Source of the DNA: Antedon mediterranea
Taxonomy: Eukaryota > Echinodermata > Crinoidea > Comatulida > Antedonidae
Direction of reading: 5' to 3'
Assembly (NCBI RefSeq): GCF_964355755.1
Contig: NC_092670.1
Location: forward strand, 25,719,795-25,783,794
DNA: 64,000 nucleotides
Shown here piece by piece: positions 35,273 through 46,420 of the stretch; position 1 is the stretch's first letter, and the number at the start of each line of letters is the position of its first letter. Position numbers and translations under genes: made by a program. Under the pieces are notes generated by a model. The model saw only the letters and a program-made list of their open reading frames with translations, did not search any database and had not been told where the DNA came from.

Positions 35273-38200
35273 CTAGAATAAAAATATTTTAAAATAAACT
35301 TACTGTAGCTATGTGTAATAAACAAATTATAAATTGTACCACAGAGTTAAACAGCTTTGTTTGTACATGATTAATATTAGTTTAAAGTTTACATCCCATT
35401 CGAAGGATGGGAGACAATGGGAGTAAAGCATCATTCCTATATGGAAAAGACAGGCCTCAGACACATGCCTAATAAAATTCCTTTATTACTCCATACTTCT
35501 CTCTACCTGTGTGCCCAGCTGCTTCTGACCCATGATTTCCTGTTTACAAAAAGTGGGGTTTATGCAATTAAAAAAAAAACAAGGTTTTTAGTATGGATAA
35601 AATGATTAATACTTTGCTATTACATAGACATGTCTTGTGGCATGAATTATAATACTGTTTTAAAATCATATATGAAAATTAACTATTACACTAGATATTT
35701 CATAGTCTATTTCATTATATAATAATGTCTGCTAAAAACAAATGCTATGGCCAATATTTTTGCTGGCTTAGTAAATTTTCGTGATCTTACATTTCCAACT
35801 ATTTCTCGACCTTTTAATTTCGCGATTTGAGTTTCTTGTCTTCTACAATTTGGAGAACCAAATTGCAAATGTATTTCGCCTCCGCGATGAATGTCAAACA
35901 ATTGAATAGCGTCAGTAAAATGACTCAATTGTAAATTTAGGGATCTAAATAAATAAACATTTTGGCTACACAATATGCTCTTAGATAGTGAAAACCCCCA
36001 TAAATAAATAAACAACGCCGACCGGATCATGAAGTGAGCAATCTCCACAAACATTACAGCGTATTAAATGATTTAAGTCAAGTAAGTACAGTATACATTT
36101 AATACAAAATTACCTAAGAAATGTCGTAAGCTTTTTTTTTTCAATTCAAACATAATTTTAGCGATCAATCCTCCACGGCGCAATGTTTCTTGATCGCTAA
36201 GAAATTTTTCATTTTGAGAGAGGCACAGGTTGAGTGGGGCCTAGAATTTTCGGTCGGTTCTAATTTATTAGTTATCTGCACATTGGCTTTACGGTATTAG
36301 TGATAAACTACACCAGATTCAGCTTTTATCTAAATCTGTCTATCTAAGTGGCTATACATTTAAAGAAGTTGATAAAAAGTTAACAAAATTGATGTGTTCA
36401 ATTATTGTGGTTGAAATGATGTCATTCTTGGCCATCACGTAAAGTTACATTTTACTGTTGGTACACCACAGTATATTGTAACATAATATAGTAATTACTT
36501 TATTTCAAAATATAAATAGTGACTTACTTATCTCTTAAATCTGGTGTTTGGGAAACTAATCGTGAACACTGCGATATGACCCATACATCACAATCTTGTT
36601 GACTTTGCACTTCATCAACTTTTGGTCCATAAAGCATCATAGAGGTCCTAAAGAAAATAAATTTAAAAAGAATAATTCATATTAAGGTACTGAATTACAA
36701 TTCAAAAGAATTCATTAAATACAGAAAAGTTATAGTAACTATTTAACTTATCATATTGTTATATATACTGGGTTAGATGTATACGCAAGTTAACGATCGG
36801 TGAAACACTGATTTTATTATTGATAAAATTAAGTAAATTAAAAGTATTTCAAGATTTATTTATCTCTTTGGCAATTCGGCTTCAAGAAAAATTAGTTAGA
36901 ATTGGTATTATTAGGCCTATAAAGTATAGAATTATTGATGGAAATTCTTTTGTTAATGTACAAGGCCTAATTAAAAGTGAATATGTTATTGCCAAGGAAT
37001 CATTAATATCAGTAATTATTTGCCTTTATCAATCATTAAGTAAAAAGATCTCCAAAACTTTAAATGAGTAAAATATACAAAATGAGTTGCTGACACACAG
37101 TGATAGGGTTACAGAATCTATTGTCAGAAAATCGGTAGAGTTTCATCTGAGATTATTTGCCTAATGGAAAATATGCTATAGATATGTTAATAGTTTAGAT
37201 ATTATAGGACTAATGCTCAATGTAAATTAAAGGCGTTAAAACATTGTTCTGAGATTTCTATCTATGTCAAGCTAATTCTATTCAATAATGTATACCTAAG
37301 TATTGCTTCTTTCACTGTAGGTCTATTCTGTGATTCCTTGGCAAACATTTCCTGTAGAAGATCAGTGAAAGTTTTGGAATATCCTCTTGGCACAACCCTC
37401 CAATCTGACATTAAACATGGATTGATCATATTTGGTGTAGACTGAGGTGCATGCATTTCTTGTTTCATCAGACTGAATATCAATCTTCCAAAGTTATAGA
37501 TATCTGAGCTTTCATAAACTTGGCTTAACATTATCTGAGAAAACAGAAAAATTAATAACTTGATAGATATTGATTTTGTCCTGAATATGAGAACTGTTTC
37601 TATAATTTTACAGTAAGATTAATATTTAATTAACACAGTGCTACGCAACACAATTGATTTATATATTATATAAATTTGCCTTTGGATTTATATATATATA
37701 TATATAATAAATAAATCCAAAGGCAAATATATATATATATATATAAATCCAAAGGCAAAATACTGAAAAAATGACAATGCTGTGGGTATCAGTAGCTAGA
37801 TCTCAATGGTGATATAAAAAAAAGCGAAAAGCTAAATCAAAACAAAAGTAAAACAGCCAGAAATGTTAGTAGAGCTTTCGGGCAACACTAGCCCTTCATC
37901 AGTGCAAGTGAAGATACTTGGACAAGATAGATAGATATTGTCAGGCAAGCACTGCATGAGTGGACAGGAATAAAAGAAATAAAACAAAAGAGGCATAAGC
38001 CTGGTGAGTAGAGGGTGGAGATAGTATAGTAGAAAACAAAGAAGATAGTTTGACATAAACATTTTTGGAATAAAACTAAAAAAAAACAGCTTAAATGGTG
38101 GTTAATATTGAAACTTTTAAAAATGTTGGTAGTCAATGGAGTAATTTTACCGATCTGGGAGTATGTTCCTAATGTTAAGTCCAAAAGGTTTTGTGGATTT

Positions 38201-41200
38201 AAGTAGTAATTCCCAGTGGTTTTCTTTGTCTTGCGAGTTTTGGCACTCCATTTGACATCGTGGTCTATTGCAATAACTCTGAAATTTGCAATCGAGTGAC
38301 CAGCTGAATTAAAATGTTCGGCTACAGGTTGATCAAGCTTTAATGTTTTGATATCTGATCAGTGTCATTCTCATACGGAGCAAGTTTTTTTGTTTCCCCG
38401 ACGTACTGTTTAACACAAATATTACAGTATATGAGATGATGTTTTTCAGTTTGGTTTCTCTTAAATTTTTCAGTAGAGTCAACCAATGAACAAGTCAAAG
38501 GTGACTGCCCAAATTGTGGCTGTCATGAGAGTTAATTTCATTAATTTAAAATCATCATCACCAGGATTGCCTGCTTTGTGGATTTTAGGTAAGAAGTAAA
38601 AATCTGCCTGGAACTGGATTAACCTGTGCCAAATGAGGTCCAATCTTATGATCGATAGTGTTTTTTTACCATCACAGAAACAGACCTTATCCACAATTTC
38701 CAGGGTGGGATCTGTTGTAAGTTTACGATAATGAAGAGGATTGTTTAGCCGTCTTAAGGACTCCTCTTCGTAAAATTTGCGACAGTGGCAGAACCTTTAT
38801 CAGCGGGCTTAATGATGATATCATTACGCTGATGCAATTTGGCAATGACCTGCCTCTCTTGTTTTTCAAGAGATTGTCACGTTGGTCTGGACCATGGGAT
38901 GTAGTTTTGTATATTTTCCTCAATAGCTTGAATAAATGATTTTAAAGCTGGACAACAATTTTCAGGTTGATTCCAGGAACTTTTTGGTTTAAATTTATTA
39001 ACGTTGCCCTCGTTTTGCGTGGTGTTGCTGTCTGAATCAGCAAAAAATGTATTCATGTAATCATATATATATAGCATTAAAGACAATCTAAATTACAAAA
39101 TAAAGCTAATGAATCAACAGGAACATTCAAATGTAATAGAAATAGATGTTCGACGTTTTACGTTTCATGTTCAAACAAAATAGTAGGACCTTCTGGTAAT
39201 CATTATTACAATTAATAATAATAATAGTAATTATTACAGATCATAGTACATGCACAACTAGAAATCTAGTTTATTGTATCTCGTATACTAAATGTAATAT
39301 ATATATAACACCTTGACATTTTTTACAATATAAATGGTGTATGTATGGTATGTTTCAAAATGTTTTTATTTTCAATTTTGATTTTATCGATAATAAGCCC
39401 TATGTTTTTTAATGAAATTTACCTTTCTTTCCCATGTTTTTGGTGGACCTTCTTTCTCCCACTTTTTAAGCTCTGGTGTCCAAGCCAGTGGGTTACCTGC
39501 ACCAATTTGACTTCTATTAGTAAATTGAATGGGTTGTCCATTTTGTTCCGTTAATTTCATTGCCATTCGAAAACCACCAAGTACAACTTGTAAACTTTCA
39601 GTAATGTAAACGCAATCTGGTTTGATGTCTCTATGTGCAATATCATGATCTTGGAGATGTGACAGGGCTTTTAAAATCTGCAGAAGCACCTGTTGAAAGA
39701 ATGTCTCGCAAAGTGCAAATGCTATGGAAGGATTCTGGTTCTGGACTTTCATTAGCTTGCACAATGTCATAAGATATTCAGGCATTAATGCCATCGTTGC
39801 TCTCTGATCTCTCAAATTACTGAGGTTTGGATCAAGATATCGTAGAGGCAATTCAAAGTAGTGAAGTACAGTAACAAGATTTGAATGTGCAGGAACATTT
39901 AAAAGCACTTCTCGTTCATTCTTTACTGCATTGAAAGAGTTTTTAGAACCATTACCAAGAAAATTTATATTTGGTATATCTGGCTGGATTGGCATTACCT
40001 AGAAAAAAAAATTTATATGAGCAACAACAAAAAAAGCAGGAAAGAAAATCTCTGCAATTAAATATAATTAAGATGCATTTTGTAGAATGTAAGTAACAAC
40101 TTGTGTACCTACAGAAAGAAATTGGTACTTTACTATTAAATGATTTTGCACAGCAACAATAAATCAATTAAATCAATGAATGGTATTACTAAAATATAGA
40201 CTATACAAACCTTCATTATATATTTTTTATCCTGATGAAGAATTTCAAATGCTACAGATATATGTCGAGTTAAAAGATAATTGACTGTTTTGGTAAATTG
40301 TGATTTCTGTACAAGTTTATACTGATGACCCATATTCCAAACCTGTCCTGGTCTGTCTAATCGGCAAGTGCGCCATTTTTTAAAGTTACACTTAACATTA
40401 TTCAAATGATCTAATAGTTTCTTTTGATTTTGCTGTAGAGTCACAGAAGATATATCTGCCAATGTGTTGCTCATTATTGGGAATAAACTAGTGTCCCTTT
40501 CATTAAACATTTTTCCAATTTCAGAAATTGCTTTAATAAGCTGTAATCCAAAGTCTGGATGTTTTATTGCACTGGCTATGTTTCGTGGAGTTCGTGCATG
40601 ATCAAAAGTAACACCTGACAGATTGTTCATAGGTGTTTGCATACTTGCCCTTTGACCTGAGATAGCATTTTCAAGTTGCTTATTTCTTTGTTCAAGATTA
40701 CATAAAGCTTGTTTTGTTAGAGCAAGCTCACTTTTCACACGTTGTATCGAGCTGTCCTCTATACTTGCAGTTGATAATGAACTATCTTCAAAATATCTTT
40801 TTTCTGCAACCTTTTCAATCTTAGATTTGAGGGCATCTTTCTCAGATTCTGCCATAGCTAACTTTAATTGAAGATCATCAATGATTCCTTTTGCATCCTG
40901 ACTTGCTAGTTGCATTGCATACACATAATTTCCAGGTGAACCGCCCTCTTTTGGTTTATATAAGTTTGATTTTTCTGATGGAGAGGGGGGTGCTGAAAAT
41001 GTCTTGTGAACTGGTTGATTTCTTGAAGATATTGTGGGAAAAATATCCCTGGTGTCTCCAAATACAGGATCTGTTCTCGTTGGGACATCGCCCACACTCA
41101 CTCCATACCGCTTTTTATCGGGCCTAACAAATACAAACATTTCAAAATTATTATGGTTGATGAATATAATGAAAGTACAAGCAAAAAATTATCATTATTT

Positions 41201-44200
41201 GACCATAAGAATTTTATGTTTTGTACAGCTGCAGGATGCAAACTGATAAAATAAATTGTTACAAATAAATACAAAAATATATAGGTCACAACACAATAGA
41301 CTCATTGTGCTATTAGTTAATAGACACTACAGACACTGGAAATTTTTTTTTCCGATACTGTTGAACCTCCGTGAACGGCCACCTTCCGTAAACGGCCACC
41401 TCGCGTAAACAACCACCTCCCTTAACAGCCGCACTTTCAAAAGCCTTCTTTCTATCTAATTAGTGCATTTTGTAACTTCCATAAGCGGCCACCTCCCGTA
41501 AATGGGCGCGGCCACCTCCCGTAAATGGGTGCGGCCACCTCCCTAAAAATTAGATTTTTTGTATGGTAAATATGATATGTTGATATAGCTTTTCTTTTCC
41601 ATAGCACATATGCCAGTGTTTAGATTCTGTTTTTATTTCATTTTTCCCACTCTATAGTATGCAACAAGCCCTCCCACTCTATAGTATGCAACAAGCCCTC
41701 CCTCTATAGTATGCAACAAGCCCTTTTTGGCCTTCACGTCAGATTTCACTTTTTTTTTTGCTTCTATACAGTATCTTCTGAAATCTATGATCTTCATCAA
41801 CAAACATCATATTTGCTAGTTTATTCAGAAAGAATTTCCAACATTAACTACAGTATTTGAGCTTACATGATATTATACTTTTTCAATTCCTGATCACTAC
41901 TGGAATACCCATTTGAAGGTTGTCTTTTCATATTTGGTTGGTACCGAGGATAAGATGCAGGCAGTCGGCCTAAAACAAATATAATAATACAATACAATTA
42001 TAACAATGAAAATACATATTGCATTTATATGATTTGTTAGCAAACATGACAAATTAGTACAGACCTTTGGATTTTTCTTCAAGCATTTTAGCAAGTTCAA
42101 AGTGTTGTCCTGCCTGAGCCTCCTGCTTGGCATTCTTGCCTCCTTTATTTGGAATGGTAAGGTCGACATCAAAATCTAAGAGAATTAGACATGCTCTCTC
42201 ATGGCCCCTGAATGCAGCAAGGTGAAGAGGAGTATCTCCATTTTGATTTTGGATATTTGGATTAGCATTGCTACAAATAGAAAACAGAATGGCATTATAA
42301 AATCTACAATATTCATATTAGAATTATTAGAGTAAGTTTTGTGTATCAGAGATTTCAGTTCCTAAAAGCTACTTCACCATTGTTACAGTTACAGTAGTTC
42401 AATTACCATAATACTACTCTGAAAAGTTTGAACATAATAAACTGTGTCTTACTGCTCAAGAAGTAACTTCATGCATTTTGTGTGTCCCCTGTCAGCTGCT
42501 GCGTGCAGTGCAGTTGACCCCCAGTTGACAGTTTGATTAACATTCGCTGCATACTCAAGAAGTATAGATACAACTGAAGAGTGACCACTAAAAAATGTAT
42601 AACAACTTAAATTAGGGTTTGATGTTAAAATTATTGTTAAAGAAAAAGAAACTAAGGTTTAGAGAATCATGTACACCTTTCACATCAAACTTCGTAGTGA
42701 TACGCTGGAAGAATCCAAGAGAATATCTGAGGTCGAACAACGAGAAACCCTGGGGGGAGACCCAACTCACATCGACCTAGTAACCCAGAGTAGTAAAGTA
42801 AAGTAAATACCGCTATTCTGTGTTTACATTGCAACAATCATTTGAATATTTCATTCAACACTAGCGGTTACACATGCTCCGCACAGTCTTTTTCTGCTTT
42901 AATACTGTATGTGGTTATATACTAATTCACATGGGAGGAGTAAGTACAATAAAAGCGCACTCTTCCCTGATAAAAGTACTTTGACAAATTAAAAAAAAAA
43001 ACAATTTTATCAAAAATAAAATTCAGAACTATTTACGGCCATTGATTTTGTTATACACAAAGTATTTCTTCACTTTGAAATATGTAAGAAATGAAAGCAA
43101 TACTGGACGCAATGTCCCCGAAACCACCGGTAGGTGGCACTGTACACGACTAAAGTTTTCATGGGACACACTTAATACTTTTGTAGAGAGAAATCAGGTA
43201 ATGACCTAAAATGATACGTATGTTGTAGCCAACATTTTGACATTGTATCACATGGTTTTAAGAGGGTTGGGAACGCTGAAAACATACAAAACAGTATCTG
43301 AGCCAAAAAGTACCTGTGACGTCACAAAGAACGTCATCTTCGGCATGTCTTCGGAAGCAACGTCTTCGGAAGCAACGTCTTCGGAAGCAACGTCTTCGGA
43401 AGCATTGGGATGTTTGAAAATATCACCCAAACAAAGTTCTAAATGATCATGCTGATTGGTCAGTTAAAATGCTTACGTATATATTTTATTCATTCATATA
43501 CAAAATAAAATCCGATTGAATCGACGAGCTGGATGGCTCAGTGAGCTTATATTTAGGGTATTGCCCAAGGCGTTGCAATAATTCTCTACTGGATAATCTT
43601 TCAAAATATTTTTTTAGTTTAAGAGAGATTATTAAAAGGGTTAGGTTTGAGGACAAGTTTTATTACTTATGTTTTTATAAAGAAAAGTTTATAGTTGATA
43701 AAACTAAGCCGTCAGACAGATAGATGCACTATTAGACTAAACAACGATGCCACATCCAATGTGAGTACAGACACAAAATCACAAAATCATAAATATTTTT
43801 TTTTTTTTGATAATTTGTCAGGGGCCGGGAAGAGTGCTACTTAGTCATTCTATGCGAATTACTATTATGGCAAACAAGACCGTGCGGAGCACAGGTTACT
43901 GCTAGACCACAATTTAATTTTAAAATAGCAAATAGGTAAAACTATCATATTATAACTATAAAAATAAAAATGAACACATACAAACAAAATGACTCCAAAT
44001 GGTTTGATTGTTAAACATGAAAACAATTTTTTTAAAGTTGTTTTCATGTTTAACAATCAAACCATTTGGAAATTAAAATTTCGTGTTTCCACAGCAATGT
44101 GTTTTTCATTCGATTTATGTCCATTTTTTATTTATCTACAGTATATGTATCAAATAATTAATACACCAACACAAATACCAAAAAAAATATAGTTTGGCTA

Positions 44201-44667
44201 TTTATACTTTCGAAAAGTGTTTACAAACATCATCTGATTTACACAGCACAATTTTTAGTCGCGACTGAACAGCTCACTATGTCGGTCGGTTGGTAAACAC
44301 TAACTTAAATTTTAGCACGCGACTGCAGCCATTATGGCCTTGTTCTTTAGTGTTTTTTATTTTCGTAAAGTCTGAACAGTCAAAAGTTCCATATTCAATT
44401 TTTTTCTTGATACAAATTGTTTTTATTTTAAAAACTTGTCAAAGTACTTTTATCAGAGTGTGCTTTTATTATATTAAGGCATGAAAAGACCATGCAGAGC
44501 ATGGGTTACTGCTAGTCTAACTAAAAAAGGTAGTACCTGCATGCTGCCCAGTAAAGAGCAGTGGCACCATCCTTTGAGTCGCAATGGTTCACATCAACTC
44601 CAAGTCCTAGTTGTTGTTTAACCTTCTCTAATAAACCATTCTTGGCACCAAATATCAGATCTGCCAT
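35134..44667 (-). CDS. ankyrin-repeat, coiled-coil pseudokinase gene (nine exons)
   Basis: Coding exons 44667-44537, 42587-42453, 42270-42065, 41969-41867, 41123-40211, 39998-39423, 37534-37296, 36647-36528 and 35272-35134 join with matching phases (2,2,1,2,0,0,2,2) into 2562 nt, 853 residues. Order: ankyrin repeats about 1-131; low-complexity linker; coiled coils about 262-347; kinase fold about 455-770; C-terminal helical tail. The beta-3 Lys is K496 (KYIMK), the alpha-C Glu lies in NERE, and AHRDIKPDC is at 617-625. Where DFG is expected the protein has GFR. SSDIYNFG matches subdomain IX and QNRPT subdomain XI. Loss of the catalytic-loop Asn and the DFG Asp predicts a pseudokinase acting as scaffold or allosteric partner. 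By eye the fold is closest to the PINK1 branch (long segment before AHRD), but it has no visible mitochondrial presequence. Function unknown. An upstream noncoding exon is likely, since an acceptor precedes the start. Confidence 0.85.
35300..36527. other. pseudokinase intron 8
   Basis: No inserted element with clear ends. A 115-codon minus ORF at 35707-36054 overlaps a less AT-rich stretch (TTCGCCTCCGCGATGAATG) that I cannot assign; it looks like old repeat rather than exon. Confidence 0.3.
36528..36647 (-). CDS. pseudokinase gene exon 8: C-terminal tail
   Basis: A 120-nt exon, acceptor TTCTTTAG and donor AA|GTAAGT. It encodes TSMMLYGPKVDEVQSQQ, a helix after subdomain XI that resembles the LWG-type extension following the PINK1 kinase core, then DVWVISQCSRLVSQTPDL. 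Confidence 0.77.
36656..37290. other. pseudokinase intron 7
   Basis: AT-rich intron with no recognised element or conserved exon. Confidence 0.35.
37296..37534 (-). CDS. pseudokinase gene exon 7: kinase C-lobe
   Basis: A 239-nt exon, acceptor TTTTCTCAG and donor AG|GTATAC. It encodes SSDIYNFGRLIFSLM (subdomain IX, structural Asp kept) and ends in QNRPTVKEAILR (subdomain XI Arg kept), so the C-lobe scaffold is preserved although the catalytic residues are not. Confidence 0.87.
37630..39090 (-). pseudogene. Penelope-like retroelement in pseudokinase intron 6, same strand
   Basis: Minus-strand pieces give RNDIIIKPADKGSATV (N-terminal Penelope RT motif), FYFLPKIHKAGNPG (RT motif), then after a deletion of most of the palm the GIY-YIG part with CVKQYVGETKKL and LDQPVAEHFNSAGHSI. 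The endonuclease DNA is nearly identical to 14770-14965. The 3' end carries the CTGATGA...GAAA motif (37865-37902) and terminal repeats in TA runs, including an inverted ATCCAAAGGCAAA pair near 37675-37760. Frameshifted and internally deleted. Confidence 0.85.
39423..39998 (-). CDS. pseudokinase gene exon 6: kinase core with altered catalytic motifs
   Basis: A 576-nt exon with phase 0 at both ends, residues 497-688; acceptor TTTTCTAG, donor AAG|GTAAAT. It holds alpha-C (NEREVL), the hinge strand (ATMALMPEY), the catalytic loop AHRDIKPDC (Asn to Cys) and VVLGGFRMA in place of the DFG strand. A segment like the activation loop and APE region follows (IGAGNPLAWTPEL). Confidence 0.87.
40211..41123 (-). 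CDS. pseudokinase gene exon 5: coiled coils and kinase N-lobe start
   Basis: A 913-nt exon, residues 192-496. It opens with a disordered Pro/Ser segment (SAPPSPSEKS). Heptad-like coiled coils follow (LKLAMAESEKDALKSKIEKV, and about 318-347). It ends in the kinase N-lobe at KYIMK, where K496 sits in the VAIK position. Donor AAG|GTTTGT. Confidence 0.87.
41370..41560. repeat. CGGCCACCTCCCGTAAA minisatellite in pseudokinase intron 4
   Basis: About eight imperfect units of 17-24 bp built on CGGCCACCTCCCGTAAA, split by a 45-bp unique spacer. GC-rich against an AT-rich intron. Confidence 0.8.
41643..41725. repeat. three tandem units of about 27 bp in intron 4
   Basis: Unit CTATAGTATGCAACAAGCCC repeated three times with short spacers. 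Confidence 0.85.
41867..41969 (-). CDS. pseudokinase gene exon 4: polar linker
   Basis: A 103-nt exon, acceptor TTGTTTTAG and donor CAT|GTAAGC. It encodes a polar, Pro/Ser/Tyr-rich linker (LPASYPRYQPNMKRQPSNGY). It is accepted because both splice phases fit and no in-frame stop occurs; there is no domain to confirm it. Confidence 0.72.
42065..42270 (-). CDS. pseudokinase gene exon 3: ankyrin repeat 4 and capping helix
   Basis: A 206-nt exon, acceptor TATTTGTAG and donor AAAG|GTCTGT. It encodes NANPNIQNQNGDTPLHLAAF, a textbook ankyrin repeat, then GKNAKQEAQAGQHFELAKML, a degenerate capping repeat. Confidence 0.87.
42453..42587 (-). CDS. pseudokinase gene exon 2: ankyrin repeats 2-3
   Basis: A 135-nt exon, acceptor TTTTTTAG and donor CA|GTAAGAC. 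It encodes SGHSSVVSILLEYAANVNQ and then the full ankyrin core GSTALHAAADRGH, ending KLLLE. It splits ankyrin repeat 2 with exon 1 and repeat 4 with exon 3. Confidence 0.87.
42669..42806 (+). CDS. 45-codon small ORF inside pseudokinase intron 1
   Basis: The ORF begins MYTFHIKLRSDTLEESKRIS and ends at TAA. It is rich in charged residues, unlike the AT-biased shadow ORFs nearby, and lies antisense in the intron just upstream of exon 2. It may be a captured exon fragment. No family recognised and no evidence of expression. Confidence 0.2.
   Translation: MYTFHIKLRSDTLEESKRISEVEQRETLGGDPTHIDLVTQSSKVK
43338..43406. repeat. 15-bp tandem repeat, four units
   Basis: GTCTTCGGAAGCAAC repeats four times, the last unit incomplete. 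The 15-bp period keeps all frames open, producing a spurious SSEAT-type peptide. Confidence 0.9.
43995..44069. repeat. perfect 32-bp hairpin with 11-nt loop
   Basis: The arm at 43995-44026 (CCAAATGGTTTGATTGTTAA and 12 more bases) is exactly reverse-complementary to 44038-44069. It lies inside the intron-1 element, so either strand of the primary transcript would fold into a perfect 32-bp stem. Confidence 0.9.
44537..44667 (-). CDS. pseudokinase gene exon 1 (coding part): start codon, first ankyrin repeat
   Basis: Starts MADLIFGAKNGLLEKV and ends in the ankyrin signature DGATALYWAAC at donor CAG|GTACTA. The ATG has G at +4 (AGGATGG). Two out-of-frame ATGs lie just upstream: one opens a six-codon ORF overlapping the start and one a 22-codon ORF, so leaky scanning may matter. 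A TTATCTTTAG acceptor at 44701-44702 suggests this exon begins at 44700 and that a 5' noncoding exon lies further right. Confidence 0.82.
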
Positions 44668-44700
44668 CCTGACATTGTTCACTCATCTCCAATATTCCCT

Positions 44701-45540
44701 CTAAAGATAACATTAGGTATACTGAAGAGAAAAGAAATTATAAAATATTAAAGTTAAGAATAATTCACAGTAAAACCACAATTTAGAGAAAACAACAGAA
44801 CAATATTACTTGGAAATATTTTTAACAATTTTGTGGATGATAAAAAAAACAGGAATAAACATTTTTATAACGAACAATACAATATGCTTATAACAATACA
44901 ATATGCTTATAACTACACGGCTGTTTGTTGCATTTCAGCAACAAATTATCGCAATGATATTTATGATTAAATACAAAATCTTTAAAAAATTGGACAATTT
45001 TGATAAAAAGGTATTACCACTTTTAACAGATGTTATTTTGCCTTGGAAATGACGTGCATAGAATGAAAAGTCATTTCTGAGGCAAAACAACGTAACTGGA
45101 ATATTCTGTGTTTTTCACGTGGTACTACAGTATCTCTAAAAATAAAGATCTTTGAAACCTGAAATGTTTACAGATTGTTCATAAATTTGCAATAATTCCC
45201 CAAATGTAAAAATCTCAAAAACATAAAATGCAAGTTACATGGTCTTGCCTTGGAATGGCTGCACAATACTATAATTATATATCAAGTACTACTAAATATA
45301 TTGTTGGAAAAGGAAATACAAAATCATTATACTATTTATTCAAAATATATTGTATGCAGACATGCTATATCCTGAACTTGAGGACAACCAGATTAAATAC
45401 TGAATTCATTTTGCAATTTAGTTATGTCCATTGTCCTTTACTTGCCAATAATGAATCCTTAAGAATTTAAACCAAAATCCTGAACTACACAAAAATATAT
45501 AATTGATTCACTCAATTTTCACCATTTTTATATTTTGTTT
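44701..45540. other. upstream of pseudokinase coding region
   Basis: AT-rich. A duplicated AACAATACAATATGCTTATA occurs near 44875-44910. A 5' noncoding exon and promoter are expected to the right of 44700, but I cannot identify them. Confidence 0.3.
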
Positions 45541-46420
45541 ATTTTTGTTGAGTTCGGGTTATCCGCGCAAATGTAACATGCGCATACGTTAAGATATGAA
45601 CGGCAACAAATATTATGCCATCCTATGACATGAACTAAATATGTTTCCATGAGTGCTGAATTGTACCTATTTTGTGTCATAAAGCATAACAGTATTTACA
45701 GAATACACTGTACAGTATATGTAATATAGTGTAGCATAGATGAAATTACGAGACCCATCTTTTAATCCAATTTTTAACATGATGATGCCATCAAAATGTA
45801 ACATAAAGATAGCAATTTTGGAAGATAATTATCTAAATTAAATTAATGAAAATTTGAAGAATTTTGGTCAGGAAAAACGCGGTGAATTTTTAAAAAAGAG
45901 ATGAAAATCAAACTTTTTGAATTTAACTGGCCATATGATGACGTCATGACATCTGATAGACAAAATTTTTATATGAATTCATATCTGCAATCCAACAGCT
46001 TCCATAATAAATTTTAAAACCGAGGAGCTATAAAAGATTGAAATATACTGTATAGATGAAATTAAGCAAGTCACGTTATTCTAATTTTTTTATATTATAT
46101 GATGATGTAATAAATATACAAATTTTTGTAACACATGTGAAAGAAAATTGATTGAGAAAGAACATATTAAAATCTAGGGCGAAATAGTGATGAGCATAAG
46201 CGCAATGCACTCTATTAAATGGGACTAAAGCGAAAAAAATCCTATTAAAAAAATTTGAGTGGCCATATGGTGACGTCAAAACATCCAGTAGATATACATT
46301 TTAAATGCAATGATATCTACAACTCATCGGTTTCCATAAAAAAGATAAAAGAGGGGTCACCTTTGATCCTATAAGGAGCTACAATCGATTCAAATCAATT
46401 ATTTTGCAATAAAAATTTAT
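45541..46420. repeat. repeated GGCCATATGATGACGTCA-type units
   Basis: Two diverged direct units (about 45930-46020 and 46255-46350) share GGCCATATGrTGACGTCA, then AACATCyAGTAGA and ATATCTACAACTCATC-like sequence. Each contains a CRE-type TGACGTCA. A third, more diverged copy lies near 52558-52680, and the upstream part resembles 59225-59350. Confidence 0.55.

Larger units (their letters stand above)
42861..44515. mobile_element. 1.65-kb inverted-repeat element in pseudokinase intron 1
   Basis: The left end CTAGCGGTTACACATGCTCC recurs inverted at about 44490-44515. The inverted similarity continues inward about 150 bp (AAAGTACTTTTATCA and flanks near 42970 and 44440). A third copy of the end lies inverted at about 43876-43906, implying a composite or a nested shorter copy. 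The element stops about 20 bp short of the exon 1 donor. No transposase recognised. Confidence 0.7.

Noticed and set aside
35707-36054. 115-codon minus ORF in pseudokinase intron 8
   Set aside because: No domain; it lies between two exons that already join in phase, and its composition is only partly coding-like.
43237-43446. 69-codon ORF with SSEAT repeats
   Set aside because: The repeats come from a 15-bp tandem repeat whose length is a multiple of three; the opposite strand is equally open.
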